Source of the DNA: Gemmatimonadota bacterium
GTDB taxonomy: Bacteria > Gemmatimonadota > Gemmatimonadetes > Gemmatimonadales > Gemmatimonadaceae
Assembly: GCA_021324775.1 (NCBI GenBank)
Contig: JAJPIM010000005.1
Span: forward strand, 36,754 to 100,753
Direction: 5' to 3'
DNA length: 64,000 bases
Below the pieces are notes generated by a model, which did not search any database, had not been told where the DNA came from, and worked only from the letters and a program-made list of their open reading frames with translations. The position numbers and the translations under genes are program-made. This document shows, piece by piece, positions 50,932 through 59,246 of this stretch (its first letter is position 1; the number at the start of each line of letters is the position of its first letter).

Positions 50932-51858
50932 TTAACGAAGGGGCTCGGGCTCGTCGGGGCCGGTGGCGACCTCAACCGGAGGGACTGGCGCCGGCGGCGG
51001 GGGTGAGGGGATCGGGGTGAAGGGTACCGTGGGCGTAATCGACCCCGCGGAGCGGTTACCGCCTCCGTGGGCCCCGGTGACCGTGGCGCGGCTCCGCGCC
51101 TCGCGCATAAAGACCTCGATCACGTGGGCGGCCCCGCCATTCTCTCGCACCTGCTGGGGCGTCGAGTGCAGGTAGCGCTGGCAGGTGTTGCGGAAGGCGC
51201 TCCCGGATGGGAAGTCGAGCACCTGTGCGACGCTGTCCGCGCTGCGGTTCGTATCCTCGAGCATGTGGGCAGCGACGATCAGGCGGCCCCAGGTGAGGAG
51301 CCGGTGGGGGGCGGGGAAGCCGGCCTCCGTAAGCCGGCGGGTGAGGAGCCGTCGGGGGACCGCGAGGAGCCGCGCGAACGCTTCCGGGGTCAGCCGCTCG
51401 TGAGCGCGGGTCACCGAGGCCAGGATCGCATCCCGCACCGTCGCCCTGAGTCCGGCAATCACCGGCCGCACCACGCTGGCAACGCTCCGGGCCTCGGCTT
51501 TCTCGATATGCATGAGGAGCACGGCTGGCGCGTCATCCACGTCGGCGACGACCAGGCCGTCGAGCCCGCATCGGCCGGCGTCGAACATGTCGCGTGCCCG
51601 TTCCTGGGTGACCGTCGCGTAGGCGATCAGCGCGACTCGCGGGAATCGAAGCTTGAGGACCCGGACTCGCTCGAAATTGGCTGGGCCGTCCGCGTAGAGG
51701 TCCAGGACCGCCAGATGGACCGGTTCAGTCTCGCAGATCCTCGTGACGCCGCCCCAGTCGTCACATGTGATGATGGAATGACGGTCCCGGATTGCCGTGC
51801 GGAGGCGCTGCAGCCGGCCTGGCTGCGGAAGGAGAGTCACGATCACGCCCATGCCCAC
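50932..51858 (-). CDS. AraC-type HTH regulator with receiver-like N-terminal domain
   Basis: A 308-residue protein. The N-terminal about 115 residues show a response-regulator-like pattern (CETEPVHLAVLDLYADGPANFERVRVLKLRFPRVALIAYATV), with an Asp at the beta3 position (VLDLY), but I do not see the full acidic pocket or the conserved Lys, so phosphorylation is doubtful. Residues about 150-245 are an AraC-type double helix-turn-helix (LTPEAFARLLAVPRRLLTRRLTEAGF, SADSVAQVLDFPSGSAFRNTCQRYLHSTPQQVR). The C-terminus is a Pro-rich disordered tail. Targets unknown. Confidence 0.8.
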   Translation of the reverse strand: MGMGVIVTLLPQPGRLQRLRTAIRDRHSIITCDDWGGVTRICETEPVHLAVLDLYADGPANFERVRVLKLRFPRVALIAYATVTQERARDMFDAGRCGLDGLVVADVDDAPAVLLMHIEKAEARSVASVVRPVIAGLRATVRDAILASVTRAHERLTPEAFARLLAVPRRLLTRRLTEAGFPAPHRLLTWGRLIVAAHMLEDTNRSADSVAQVLDFPSGSAFRNTCQRYLHSTPQQVRENGGAAHVIEVFMREARSRATVTGAHGGGNRSAGSITPTVPFTPIPSPPPPAPVPPVEVATGPDEPEPLR

Positions 51859-52056
51859 TGGACGCCAGGCGTGGCGAGGCCGTCACGGTGTGACACCACC
51901 GTGCCCCGGGCGTGACAGGCGGCGGCCCGCTCAATCGTACATTCGCCGGGCGCGCCGGCCGGCACCCGTCTTCCAGGTGCCTGCTGGCCAAACCTCTAAT
52001 AGTTCGGACTAGCCCTGCAACGCCTGACGGCACGCGCGGCGGGTCCGCACTGGCCC
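51859..52056. other. Intergenic region
   Basis: About 200 bp between the AraC-type gene and the convergently read end of the DEAD-like gene. GC-rich palindromic bits (CGCCGGGCGCGCCGGCCGGC) are present, but there is no clear gene or terminator. Confidence 0.4.
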
Positions 52057-53520
52057 CTATCGCGGAGTCCGCGGTAGGGGTCTCGTGTCTGGACGACCGG
52101 GGCCGCGGTCTCGGCCACCGGAATTGCCCCGGTCTCTCCCGCGGTCGCCGGACGCGGGGCCACCGCGACCCGGCGGGCCTCCCCGGCCTCCTCGTCCTCC
52201 TCGGTCAGGGGCTCCTCCCCGAGGCCCTCCTGAGCGTGGGCGTCCGTAACCCTGGCCATCGGGTCTTCCGGGTGGACGTCCGGTACCGGCGGGCGGCCTG
52301 CTCTCCGATTCTGCTGGAGCGACTGGGCGGCTCGCGGGGGTTGCGGCCGCCGCAGCCTCAGACGATTGCCGATGCCGCTCGAGCAAACGCAGCGCGGCCG
52401 CGGCGACGGACACGCCATCGGTCTCCGCCAGGAGCGGCTCGAGGGCCAGGACCTCGCGGTCGAGGCACCCTGCCGCGATCTCGCGCCGGAGCTCGGACCG
52501 CATCGTCTCATCGCGCCCCCGGGCGGCTTCGGCCGGACCCGCGAAGGCAAATGGGCGCACCGGACCGGCGGTGAGGGCGATCAGATGGGGCAACTGGCGC
52601 GGCAGCAGCAGGGCAATGGTCCGCCCCGGGACACCGGCAACGGCCTGGGCCAGCTCTCCGGAATCGTGCGGCAGGTCGAAGAGGACGAGCAGCGCGGAGT
52701 GGTCCGTTAGGGGGCCTCGGGCGACGCGAACGGCTCCGTTGTCGCCGTGGTATCCCAGCAGAAGGAGCGCCTCGCGAACTGCGCGCTCACTCTCGTCGCT
52801 GCGCACGGAGACCGCCGCGGACGGCGGATCGATCTCGTCGAGCAGGCGACGGAGGACACTGGTGCGTGCCGCGGGCGTGGCGAGAACGTACCAGAGTGTG
52901 ATCGCTTGGGGCGGTGCCGGGGATGCGGCAGCGTGAGCGGGACTCGCGCCCGCGCCGCTTGGCGGCGCCTTTGCGGGCGCGGTGGTGGCGCCAAACCGCG
53001 AGGCGCGGCGCGCGTAGCGCTCGATGAAATCCTCTACCGCGGCGTTGAGCTGGGCCGTGAGGATCGTACGGGGCGCATCCTTCGGCACCTCGGCCATGAT
53101 CGCTTCCAGATCCGCGGTCCCGCCCGAGGCCAGTATTTCGTCGGCCCAGGCGACGCCGAGTGCGCGGACGTCGCCGAGCTTGAGCGCGGCAGCGCGGACC
53201 AGTGCCATGATCTGGGCGGGCGCGCCGACGATGACCGGAGCGGCTCCCGCGCGCAGCACCCTTGCGGCTCGCGCCGCCCCAGTAGCGGCCACGATGCGTG
53301 GGGGTACGCCGCCGCGAGCGCGGGCGAGCGCATCGGCGACGCCGACGGCGGCGTCTGCATCAGCAACGAGCACGACCGCCTCGACGTTCTCGGCCTCAGC
53401 GGCAGCGCGGTCGAGAACCCGGGCGAGCGGGCCCGGCGCCGCGTCCCAATCCGCGGGCACGATGTGCACGGTGTGTTGCCCGCGCGAGACACTGACAGTT
53501 TCCGGCGCTTCGTGTTCCAC
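52057..53520 (-). CDS. Degenerate DEAD-box-helicase-like protein with RGG-rich tail
   Basis: About 487 residues from GTG 53520; an ATG at 53589 is possible. The order of elements mirrors a DEAD-box core: VVLVADADAAVGVADALARA, then ATGAARAARVLRAGAAPVIVGAPAQIMALV (motif Ib-like TPgrl), GVAWADEILASGG in place of the DEAD motif, AEVPKDAPRTILTAQLNAAVEDFI in place of SAT, then a second RecA-like half. There is no P-loop or Q motif, and the catalytic DEAD and SAT residues are changed, so ATPase activity is unlikely. The last about 80 residues are an RGG/RGR/PGR-rich disordered tail of the kind seen in RNA-binding proteins. Probably a structural RNA-binding pseudo-helicase. Confidence 0.7.
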   Translation of the reverse strand: MEHEAPETVSVSRGQHTVHIVPADWDAAPGPLARVLDRAAAEAENVEAVVLVADADAAVGVADALARARGGVPPRIVAATGAARAARVLRAGAAPVIVGAPAQIMALVRAAALKLGDVRALGVAWADEILASGGTADLEAIMAEVPKDAPRTILTAQLNAAVEDFIERYARRASRFGATTAPAKAPPSGAGASPAHAAASPAPPQAITLWYVLATPAARTSVLRRLLDEIDPPSAAVSVRSDESERAVREALLLLGYHGDNGAVRVARGPLTDHSALLVLFDLPHDSGELAQAVAGVPGRTIALLLPRQLPHLIALTAGPVRPFAFAGPAEAARGRDETMRSELRREIAAGCLDREVLALEPLLAETDGVSVAAAALRLLERHRQSSEAAAAATPASRPVAPAESESRPPAGTGRPPGRPDGQGYGRPRSGGPRGGAPDRGGRGGRGGPPGRGGPASGDRGRDRGNSGGRDRGPGRPDTRPLPRTPR

Positions 53521-53603
53521 CTGACCCCGGCGATGTGATATGATTGCGGTGGCTGCCAAGTTACCCGTCCGCTCCTCCGCGTCCAACACTCACTGTGCCT
53601 GCC

Positions 53604-54785
53604 GTGACCACCGCGACCGCGTCTCTCGTGCCATTCGCCCCGTCATCCAACGTTGCCCAGCTCAAGGAGTCGGCGACGATCGCCGTGTCCGCGCGCGCTC
53701 GCGCCCTCAAGGCGGCGGGGCGCCAGGTGATCGATCTTGGCGCGGGCGAGCCTGATTTCGATACGCCCGTGTTCATCAGACGGGCGGCCCAGAAGGCGAT
53801 CGACTCCGGCGCGACGCGCTACACCGCCACCGAAGGCATTCTGCCGCTACGGGAGGCGATCGCCGCGCAGGCAAACGCCCTGTATCGTGGGACTGACCCG
53901 GTGAAGCCGGGCGACGTCGTGGTGTCCACCGGCTCCAAGCAGTCGCTCTTCAACACGTGCTTCGTGCTGTTCGGTGCCGGGGACGAAGTCCTCGTGCCGA
54001 CGCCGAGCTGGACGAGCTACTACGAGATGGTGGTGCTGGCCAAGGCGGCGCCGGTGCCGGTGTTCGGGTCGCGGTCGCGCGGCCTCAAAGTGACCGCCGG
54101 AGAGCTGGCTGATGCCGCGACCCCGCGGACGCGCGGCGTGATGCTGAACTCCCCGTGCAACCCGACGGGATCTGTGTACAGCGCGGAGGAGCTGCGGGAC
54201 ATCCTCGCGCTGGCGGCCGATCGCGGCTGGTGGGTGGTCAGCGACGAGATCTATCTGCAGATCGCGTACGACGCGCCCGCGACGTCGGTCCTGTCACTCG
54301 TACCGGATCGCGAGCGGTTGATCCTGATCAACGGCGTCGCGAAGTCGTACGCGATGACCGGGTGGCGGATCGGCTGGGCGATCGCACCGCGCGCGGTGTC
54401 GGCGTCCATGACGGCGTTGCAGTCGCACACGACGTCGAATGCGGCCGCGGTGTCGCAGCACGCGGCGGTGGCGGCGCTGACCGACACGGCTGCGGCGGAG
54501 GCGGCGGTGACCGAGATGGTGCGGCATTTCCGGGCGCGGCGGGACGCGGCGATGGACGTGCTCGACGCAGCAGGTGTGCAGTACGTCAGGCCGGAGGGCG
54601 CGTTCTACCTGTACATCGACGTGGGTGGCGACGGCGCCGAGTTTGCGACGCGGCTGCTCGACTCGAGCGGGATCGCCGTGGTGCCTGGCTCGGCATTCCT
54701 GACCCCCGAGTGGGTGCGCGTGTCATATGCGGCGCCGATCGAGCACGTCGTCGAGGGCGTCCGCAAGCTGGTCGCGGCGCTGTAA
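53604..54785 (+). CDS. Pyridoxal-phosphate aminotransferase, aspartate-aminotransferase type
   Basis: A 393-residue class I/II aminotransferase from a GTG at 53604 (53595 also possible). Typical blocks are VIDLGAGEPDFDTP, YTATEGILPLREAIA, LNSPCNPTGSVYS and the PLP lysine in INGVAKSYAMTGWRIGW. Substrate arginine is expected in the late WVRVSYAAP. This group transfers amino groups between aspartate or prephenate and 2-oxoglutarate. It is divergent from the DEAD-like gene. Confidence 0.93.
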   Translation: MTTATASLVPFAPSSNVAQLKESATIAVSARARALKAAGRQVIDLGAGEPDFDTPVFIRRAAQKAIDSGATRYTATEGILPLREAIAAQANALYRGTDPVKPGDVVVSTGSKQSLFNTCFVLFGAGDEVLVPTPSWTSYYEMVVLAKAAPVPVFGSRSRGLKVTAGELADAATPRTRGVMLNSPCNPTGSVYSAEELRDILALAADRGWWVVSDEIYLQIAYDAPATSVLSLVPDRERLILINGVAKSYAMTGWRIGWAIAPRAVSASMTALQSHTTSNAAAVSQHAAVAALTDTAAAEAAVTEMVRHFRARRDAAMDVLDAAGVQYVRPEGAFYLYIDVGGDGAEFATRLLDSSGIAVVPGSAFLTPEWVRVSYAAPIEHVVEGVRKLVAAL

Positions 54786-54814
54786 CTCCCGTTCGGCGGG
54801 CGGACGCCTTCCAG

Positions 54815-54860
54815 CAGAGAGTAGACCTACAGAAAGTAGAAAGTAGAAAATAAAAAAAAC
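54815..54860. repeat. GAAAGTA heptamer array between convergent genes
   Basis: Several GAAAGTA/GAGAGTA units followed by an A-tract, between the convergent aminotransferase and lipoprotein genes. On the minus strand this reads as a T-tract near the lipoprotein stop. Confidence 0.75.
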
Positions 54861-54862
54861 GC

Positions 54863-55918
54863 TCAGCGGCCGAACGGTGATGCGTGGCGGGCGTCGAGGC
54901 ACCAATTTGTGCCGCCCCGGAACACCTCGATCCACCGTCCCGAGCTGTACCGCATCACGGCGAGGTAGGTATCGCCGCCGTTCTGCCAGCCTTCGAGGAT
55001 GATCTCGTCCACGCCGTCTCCGTCGAGGTCGAGGTGGTCGACGAACCGGCGGTACTCGCCGTGGGCGCCCGACCCGTTGATGACGCGCGTGTAACTCGGG
55101 GTGTAGGCGCCGCCAGACTTGTCGGCGAGGGCGAACAGATACGACGTCTCTTCGCCGTGTGAAACGGCCTCCTCGCCGTTCGGGTCGACATAGGAGACCA
55201 CGAGCGTCGGGTTCTGCGTGGCGCCGGTGGTCAGCGCTTCCGCATGAAAGTCGAGCGAGTCGAGACGCGAGCGCGGGATGTGCGCGGACTGCGCGACCCG
55301 GAATCCAATCTCGCGCGACAGGGATGCGACGGCGCTCGGCGTGAGCGGTGCAGCCGCTGGCGGCTGCGTGAGGGCCGCGCTGGTGGCGAGGAACTCGACC
55401 GTGATTCCCACCTGCGCCTTGCTGGCGATGCTCACCGCGGCCAGCGGGATCAGTGATTGGCAGTTCGGAAGCGTGTAGAGCGGCGCATTGGGGTTGGACC
55501 ACATGCCCTGCTGGACCGTGGCGGTGCCTGCGGCGCGGCCGTCCTGGTAGAGCGTGTACGTCGCGCCGGGATGGTTATAGATGCGGTCGAAGCTGCGCCA
55601 TCCCGCGGGCGAGAGGTGGATCGCGTGAAGCTTGCCTTTCTCCAGCACGCCGACGGGCACCATCTGCGGATTGGTGCGGTCGCCGAACACCTCGAAGAGG
55701 ATGCTGGGGTGTTTCGCGAGATCGAGCTCGTGCCGCGCGGCGGACGCCATGGCGGACGAGTCGTTGTCCAGGGTGCGTGCGTTCGTCTTGTCGCACCCGG
55801 TGGTCGCCGTTACCGTTAGCCCTACGGCCAACCATAGCGCGCCTGCCGCCGCCATGCGGACCACTGATCGCATGCCGGCCAGGAGCGTGGCGCTGCCGGC
55901 GGCGGTGTCTTGTGTCAT
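54863..55918 (-). CDS. Hypothetical lipoprotein with VCBS/FG-GAP-like motif
   Basis: A 351-residue exported protein. ATG 55918 or 55873 both give a signal peptide ending in lipobox TATTGC. The N-terminal half has a repeated beta pattern (KLHAIHLSPAGWRSFDRIYNHPGATYTLYQDGRAAGTATV). The C-terminal half contains FVDHLDLDGDGVDEIILEGWQNGGDTYLAVMRYSSGRWIEVFRGG, a calcium-binding D-x-D-x-D-G FG-GAP/VCBS-type repeat. Function unknown. Its start is only 19 bp from the divergent nurA start, so the promoters overlap. Confidence 0.75.
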   Translation of the reverse strand: MTQDTAAGSATLLAGMRSVVRMAAAGALWLAVGLTVTATTGCDKTNARTLDNDSSAMASAARHELDLAKHPSILFEVFGDRTNPQMVPVGVLEKGKLHAIHLSPAGWRSFDRIYNHPGATYTLYQDGRAAGTATVQQGMWSNPNAPLYTLPNCQSLIPLAAVSIASKAQVGITVEFLATSAALTQPPAAAPLTPSAVASLSREIGFRVAQSAHIPRSRLDSLDFHAEALTTGATQNPTLVVSYVDPNGEEAVSHGEETSYLFALADKSGGAYTPSYTRVINGSGAHGEYRRFVDHLDLDGDGVDEIILEGWQNGGDTYLAVMRYSSGRWIEVFRGGTNWCLDARHASPFGR

Positions 55919-55937
55919 CACGCGTCGAGTAGAGTCA

Positions 55938-56930
55938 ATGGACGCAAGCCTCCGGGGTGCACAGCGCTTGCTGGGTGAGTGGATCCCGCGTATCCGTGCC
56001 GCGGACGGCCCGGGCCCCACGTTGGAGACGCTTCCTGCGGCTGCCGAGTCACCACGGCTCGAGCCGGCCCAGACCGTCGAGGGAGCCCTGCGGACCCGTG
56101 CTGTCCCGGGCGAGCCGCGGACGGTGTTCGGCGGCTTTCTCGATGGCACGCAGGCGAGCCGCATCGTGACGTACGTCGATGCCGTGCCGATCGTGTTTGC
56201 GACCGTCGCGGCGGTCATTCGCGTCCGCCGCGACCGTCGGCTCGTGACCTACGGGCAGCGGCCAGAAGTCGAGCGGGGTTTTTACATCCCCCGGCTGCTG
56301 GTGCCGGCCGAACTCTGGAATGCAGCGGTTGCGGGGGGTTATCCGGTGACCGACACGTCCGACGACGGCCGCCCGATCAGCGACGACGATCCGTCCAGCG
56401 GCCGTCATCCGGCGGCGCTGATCGAGCGGGCGCTGCAGCGGGTGCGTGACCGCCGTCAGGCACTGGAGCACATCCTGGCGGAGCGGTGGTCCGCGGCCGA
56501 GGACAGCCCGCTGTACATCGACGGGGGATTGACGGGGAACAGGCGGGTCGCGACCGCGACCGGGAACGTCGGCGTGGTGAAGCGGCACCGGACGCTGTAT
56601 GTCAGTGCCGAGCTGATGCCGGTGCTGGCCGGGTTGCGGCCGGGTGAGCGGACTACGGCATTCCGGATCGCGCCAGTGTCCCGGACGGCGGTGACGAGCT
56701 GGTACCTTCGGCTGCGGGATTCGCGCGGCCGGGATCCGACGTGGGGTCTCGTCCGGATCGAAGTTTCGGAGACCCGCGCGGATGACATCACGGCGCGCGC
56801 CGATGAAGTTTCGCGGTGGGTGATGGCCGAGGCGGCGCCGCCGGCGCCGCTGGCACTCCCCGATCCACGGTGGGACACGATGGCGTACGGTATTCGCGAC
56901 TGCGAGGAGTTTCTACGAGCGATCACATAG
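55938..56930 (+). CDS. nurA: NurA-type nuclease
   Basis: A 330-residue predicted 5'-3' nuclease of the NurA family. D69 in GGFLDGTQASRIVTYVD corresponds to the catalytic vDGS near the N-terminus; a second Asp is D195 in PLYIDGGLTGN. Then come GNVGVVKRHRTLYVSAELMPVLAGLRPGERTTAFRI and the C-terminal SWYLRLRDSRGRDPTWGLVRIEV, all of which match the NurA layout. It is followed by herA, overlapping its likely start, and then sbcD and sbcC. NurA works with HerA in archaea and some bacteria to resect DNA ends. The family call rests on motifs and the herA neighbour; no close homologue was checked. Confidence 0.82.
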   Translation: MDASLRGAQRLLGEWIPRIRAADGPGPTLETLPAAAESPRLEPAQTVEGALRTRAVPGEPRTVFGGFLDGTQASRIVTYVDAVPIVFATVAAVIRVRRDRRLVTYGQRPEVERGFYIPRLLVPAELWNAAVAGGYPVTDTSDDGRPISDDDPSSGRHPAALIERALQRVRDRRQALEHILAERWSAAEDSPLYIDGGLTGNRRVATATGNVGVVKRHRTLYVSAELMPVLAGLRPGERTTAFRIAPVSRTAVTSWYLRLRDSRGRDPTWGLVRIEVSETRADDITARADEVSRWVMAEAAPPAPLALPDPRWDTMAYGIRDCEEFLRAIT

Positions 56931-58960
56931 ACGGCAAGCCGACGGGCCAGACAAACGGCCAGACAAACGGCCACGCAAACGGCCAGACAAACGGCCGGCG
57001 GGATAGCGAGACTGCCGGTCCGCTGGGGCGGGTGGTCGCGACCGAGCGGCGTCCGAACACACCGCACGAGTTTCACTTCTGGACCGCGCTGGATGCGTCA
57101 GTCGGCATCGGCACGATCGTGCGCGTCGTCGGAGCGCATCCGGTCGGCGGACAGTTGCCAGTCGTGTACGGCGTCGTGGTGGAGGGATTCAGCTACACCG
57201 ATCTCCAGTCGCCATTGCACGACGTGCTGGGGCACGACGGCTCGCCGGCGCGGGGCGCGTTTGTTGGGACGGATCGGACCGAGATCCGGCTGTACACGGC
57301 GGCCGTGCTGCGCCAGGTGCCGGAGGAGCCGCTGCAGCCCGTCCCGATGGGCGAAGTGTTCCTCGCGGACGACGCCGACGTCGCGTGCGCATTGCGCATG
57401 GACGCGTATCTCCAGAGCGGGACCAACACCGGGATTCCGGTTGGCGTGTACCATGCCGGCGGTACCGACGCCGCCATCTACGCCGACGCCGACTTCCTGC
57501 TCGGCCCCGAGGCGGCCCACGTGACCGTGACCGGCGTATCCGGGCTGGCGACGAAGACGAGTGCGGTGGAGTGGCTGCTGGCGTCGATCTTCACGCACTT
57601 CCCCGCGTCGAAGGGGTCGGTCGCCGCGGTGTGCTTCAATGTGAAGGGACCCGACCTCTGCTTCCTGGACCAGCCAGCCGTGGAGCTGAGCGACGGCGAC
57701 CTGGCGCTGTACGACAAGCTCGGTGTGCCGGCGCGCCCGTTCCCGCAGGTGCACTACTACGCGCCGTACACCGCGAACGGCGTCGCGCTCAACACCCTGC
57801 GCACGCACGAGGCACTGGCGCACAACACGCATCCCCTCGTGTGGGGGCTGCAGGACGTGATGGAGTTCGCCGATGTGCTCCTGACGCGAGAGGACATCGA
57901 TGCGAAAGCCGATGCGCTGATCGACTTCATCCGGGAGTCCGTGGTGGGTCACCGGTTCGCCGACGACCGCCTGCCGCGCGCGTACGAGGTGCAGTCGTTC
58001 TCCGAGCTGAACGCGTGGTTCGCGGACGTACTGCGGATGATGGAGCAGACCAACTCCGAGAGCTGGCGGACCCATCACATCGCGACGATCCGAAAGATCC
58101 GCAACCGTCTCACCAACATCGCCCAGCGGTGTGCGGGGCTGGTGACGAACGACGGCGTGTCGCGCGATCTGCCGTGGGGCGACTTCGCCGACCGCACGGT
58201 CTACGTGATCGACGTCGCCAATCTCGAAGAGGATGCGCAGGACCTGATCTTCGCGCGCGTCGTTTCGACCTTACGGAAGAAACTCGAGCAACGCGATCTC
58301 GGCGTCGATCACGTGATCGTGTTCGTGGACGAGTTGAACAAGTACGCGCCGAGCGATGGCCCGGACACCTATGTGCGGAAGATGCTGCTCGACGTCGCGG
58401 AGCGGGGGCGGTACGTCGGCCTGGTGCTGTTCGGCGCGCAGCAGTTCCGGTCGCAGGTGCACCGGCGCGTGATCGGCAATGCGGGCACCCAGCTCTTCGG
58501 CCGGATGGACGGCGATGAGCTTGCCACGCCCGGGTACGCCGTCCTGAGTCCGGCGGTCAAGACCAAGCTCGCAACATTGGAGAAGGGGCAGTTGATGGTG
58601 CGTCATCCGCACTTCACGCAACCTGTCTTCGTGCGGTTTCCGCGGCCGGCCGTGCTGTCCGGCCGGGAGGGTGCGGAACGGTTCCCGCGCTCGGCGGAGC
58701 CGCCACTCGAAGTCGCGGTCACGCGCAGCCTCAGGCTGCTCGATCCGTCGGTGACGCTGGAGTGGGTCAAGCACGTGACCGGCCTGTACGAGCCGCATGA
58801 GATCCTGCGCGCCAAGGCACAGACCGAGCTGGCCCGGCCCGGGGACGTGCGCGCCTTCTTCAAGGCTCAATTCCGGGCCGTCGCGCCTGCGCGCACCGTC
58901 GCCCGGGTGACCGTCCCCCCGGCGGTCCATTCGGCGCCCGAGGACGACCCGTACGGGTGA
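56816..58960 (+). CDS. herA: HerA-like hexameric DNA translocase/ATPase (DUF87)
   Basis: Up to 714 residues; the start is unclear. GTG 56816 and GTG 56870 both overlap nurA; GTG 57032 begins at VVATERRPNTPHEFHFW, inside the conserved HAS-barrel-like start (GRVVATER...FHFW...GIGTIVRV). The P-loop near residue 237-248 is non-canonical, GVSGLATKTSAV, with Thr where GK(S/T) normally has Gly. Walker B is VIVFVDELNKYAP (D505, E506), and GNAGTQLFGRMDGDELATP is the sensor/arginine region. HerA pumps DNA for NurA. A 12-bp tandem repeat encodes (GQTN)n in the disordered N-terminus. Confidence 0.88.
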   Translation: MGDGRGGAAGAAGTPRSTVGHDGVRYSRLRGVSTSDHIDGKPTGQTNGQTNGHANGQTNGRRDSETAGPLGRVVATERRPNTPHEFHFWTALDASVGIGTIVRVVGAHPVGGQLPVVYGVVVEGFSYTDLQSPLHDVLGHDGSPARGAFVGTDRTEIRLYTAAVLRQVPEEPLQPVPMGEVFLADDADVACALRMDAYLQSGTNTGIPVGVYHAGGTDAAIYADADFLLGPEAAHVTVTGVSGLATKTSAVEWLLASIFTHFPASKGSVAAVCFNVKGPDLCFLDQPAVELSDGDLALYDKLGVPARPFPQVHYYAPYTANGVALNTLRTHEALAHNTHPLVWGLQDVMEFADVLLTREDIDAKADALIDFIRESVVGHRFADDRLPRAYEVQSFSELNAWFADVLRMMEQTNSESWRTHHIATIRKIRNRLTNIAQRCAGLVTNDGVSRDLPWGDFADRTVYVIDVANLEEDAQDLIFARVVSTLRKKLEQRDLGVDHVIVFVDELNKYAPSDGPDTYVRKMLLDVAERGRYVGLVLFGAQQFRSQVHRRVIGNAGTQLFGRMDGDELATPGYAVLSPAVKTKLATLEKGQLMVRHPHFTQPVFVRFPRPAVLSGREGAERFPRSAEPPLEVAVTRSLRLLDPSVTLEWVKHVTGLYEPHEILRAKAQTELARPGDVRAFFKAQFRAVAPARTVARVTVPPAVHSAPEDDPYG
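56945..56996. repeat. 12-bp tandem repeat inside herA
   Basis: Four copies of GGCCAGACAAAC (third copy GGCCACGCAAAC) plus a partial one, encoding GQTN-GQTN-GHAN-GQTN in the herA N-terminal region, just after the nurA stop. Confidence 0.85.
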
Positions 58961-58983
58961 TAGCGGGTCATCCGGGTGAGGGT

Positions 58984-59189
58984 AGGATTAGGGACTAGGG
59001 ATTAGGGACTAGGGATTAGGGACTAGGGACTAGGGACTAGGGACTAGGGATTAGGGATTAGGGATTGGGGACTAGGGATTAGGGGTTAGGGAATTGGGAC
59101 TCGGGACCAAGCGCAAGCGACCCTAGTCCCTAATCCCCAATCCCCAATCCCCAATCCCCAGTCCCCAATCCCAATCCCCAATCCCCAGC
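58984..59189. repeat. Large inverted array of TAGGGAY/GGGGATT heptamers
   Basis: About 17 tandem heptamers (TAGGGAC, TAGGGAT, TGGGGAC) at 58984-59104 on the plus strand, then a loop of about 20 bp, then about ten inverted units (CCCCAAT, CCCTAGT) at 59121-59189. The two arms can pair into one long imperfect hairpin, and either arm can form G-quadruplexes. It fills the gap between herA and sbcD. Confidence 0.9.
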
Positions 59190-59246
59190 CTCTAGATGGG
59201 TGCTGGCGGAGTGGTATCGGATAGGCGGCCCGGCCTAGATTGCGCC

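Noticed and set aside
56945..56996. CRISPR-like or iteron repeat
   Set aside because: 12-bp direct units without spacers, in frame inside herA; no replication gene nearby.
58984..59189. CRISPR array
   Set aside because: The period is 7 bp with no unique spacers; it is a tandem heptamer array with an inverted arm.
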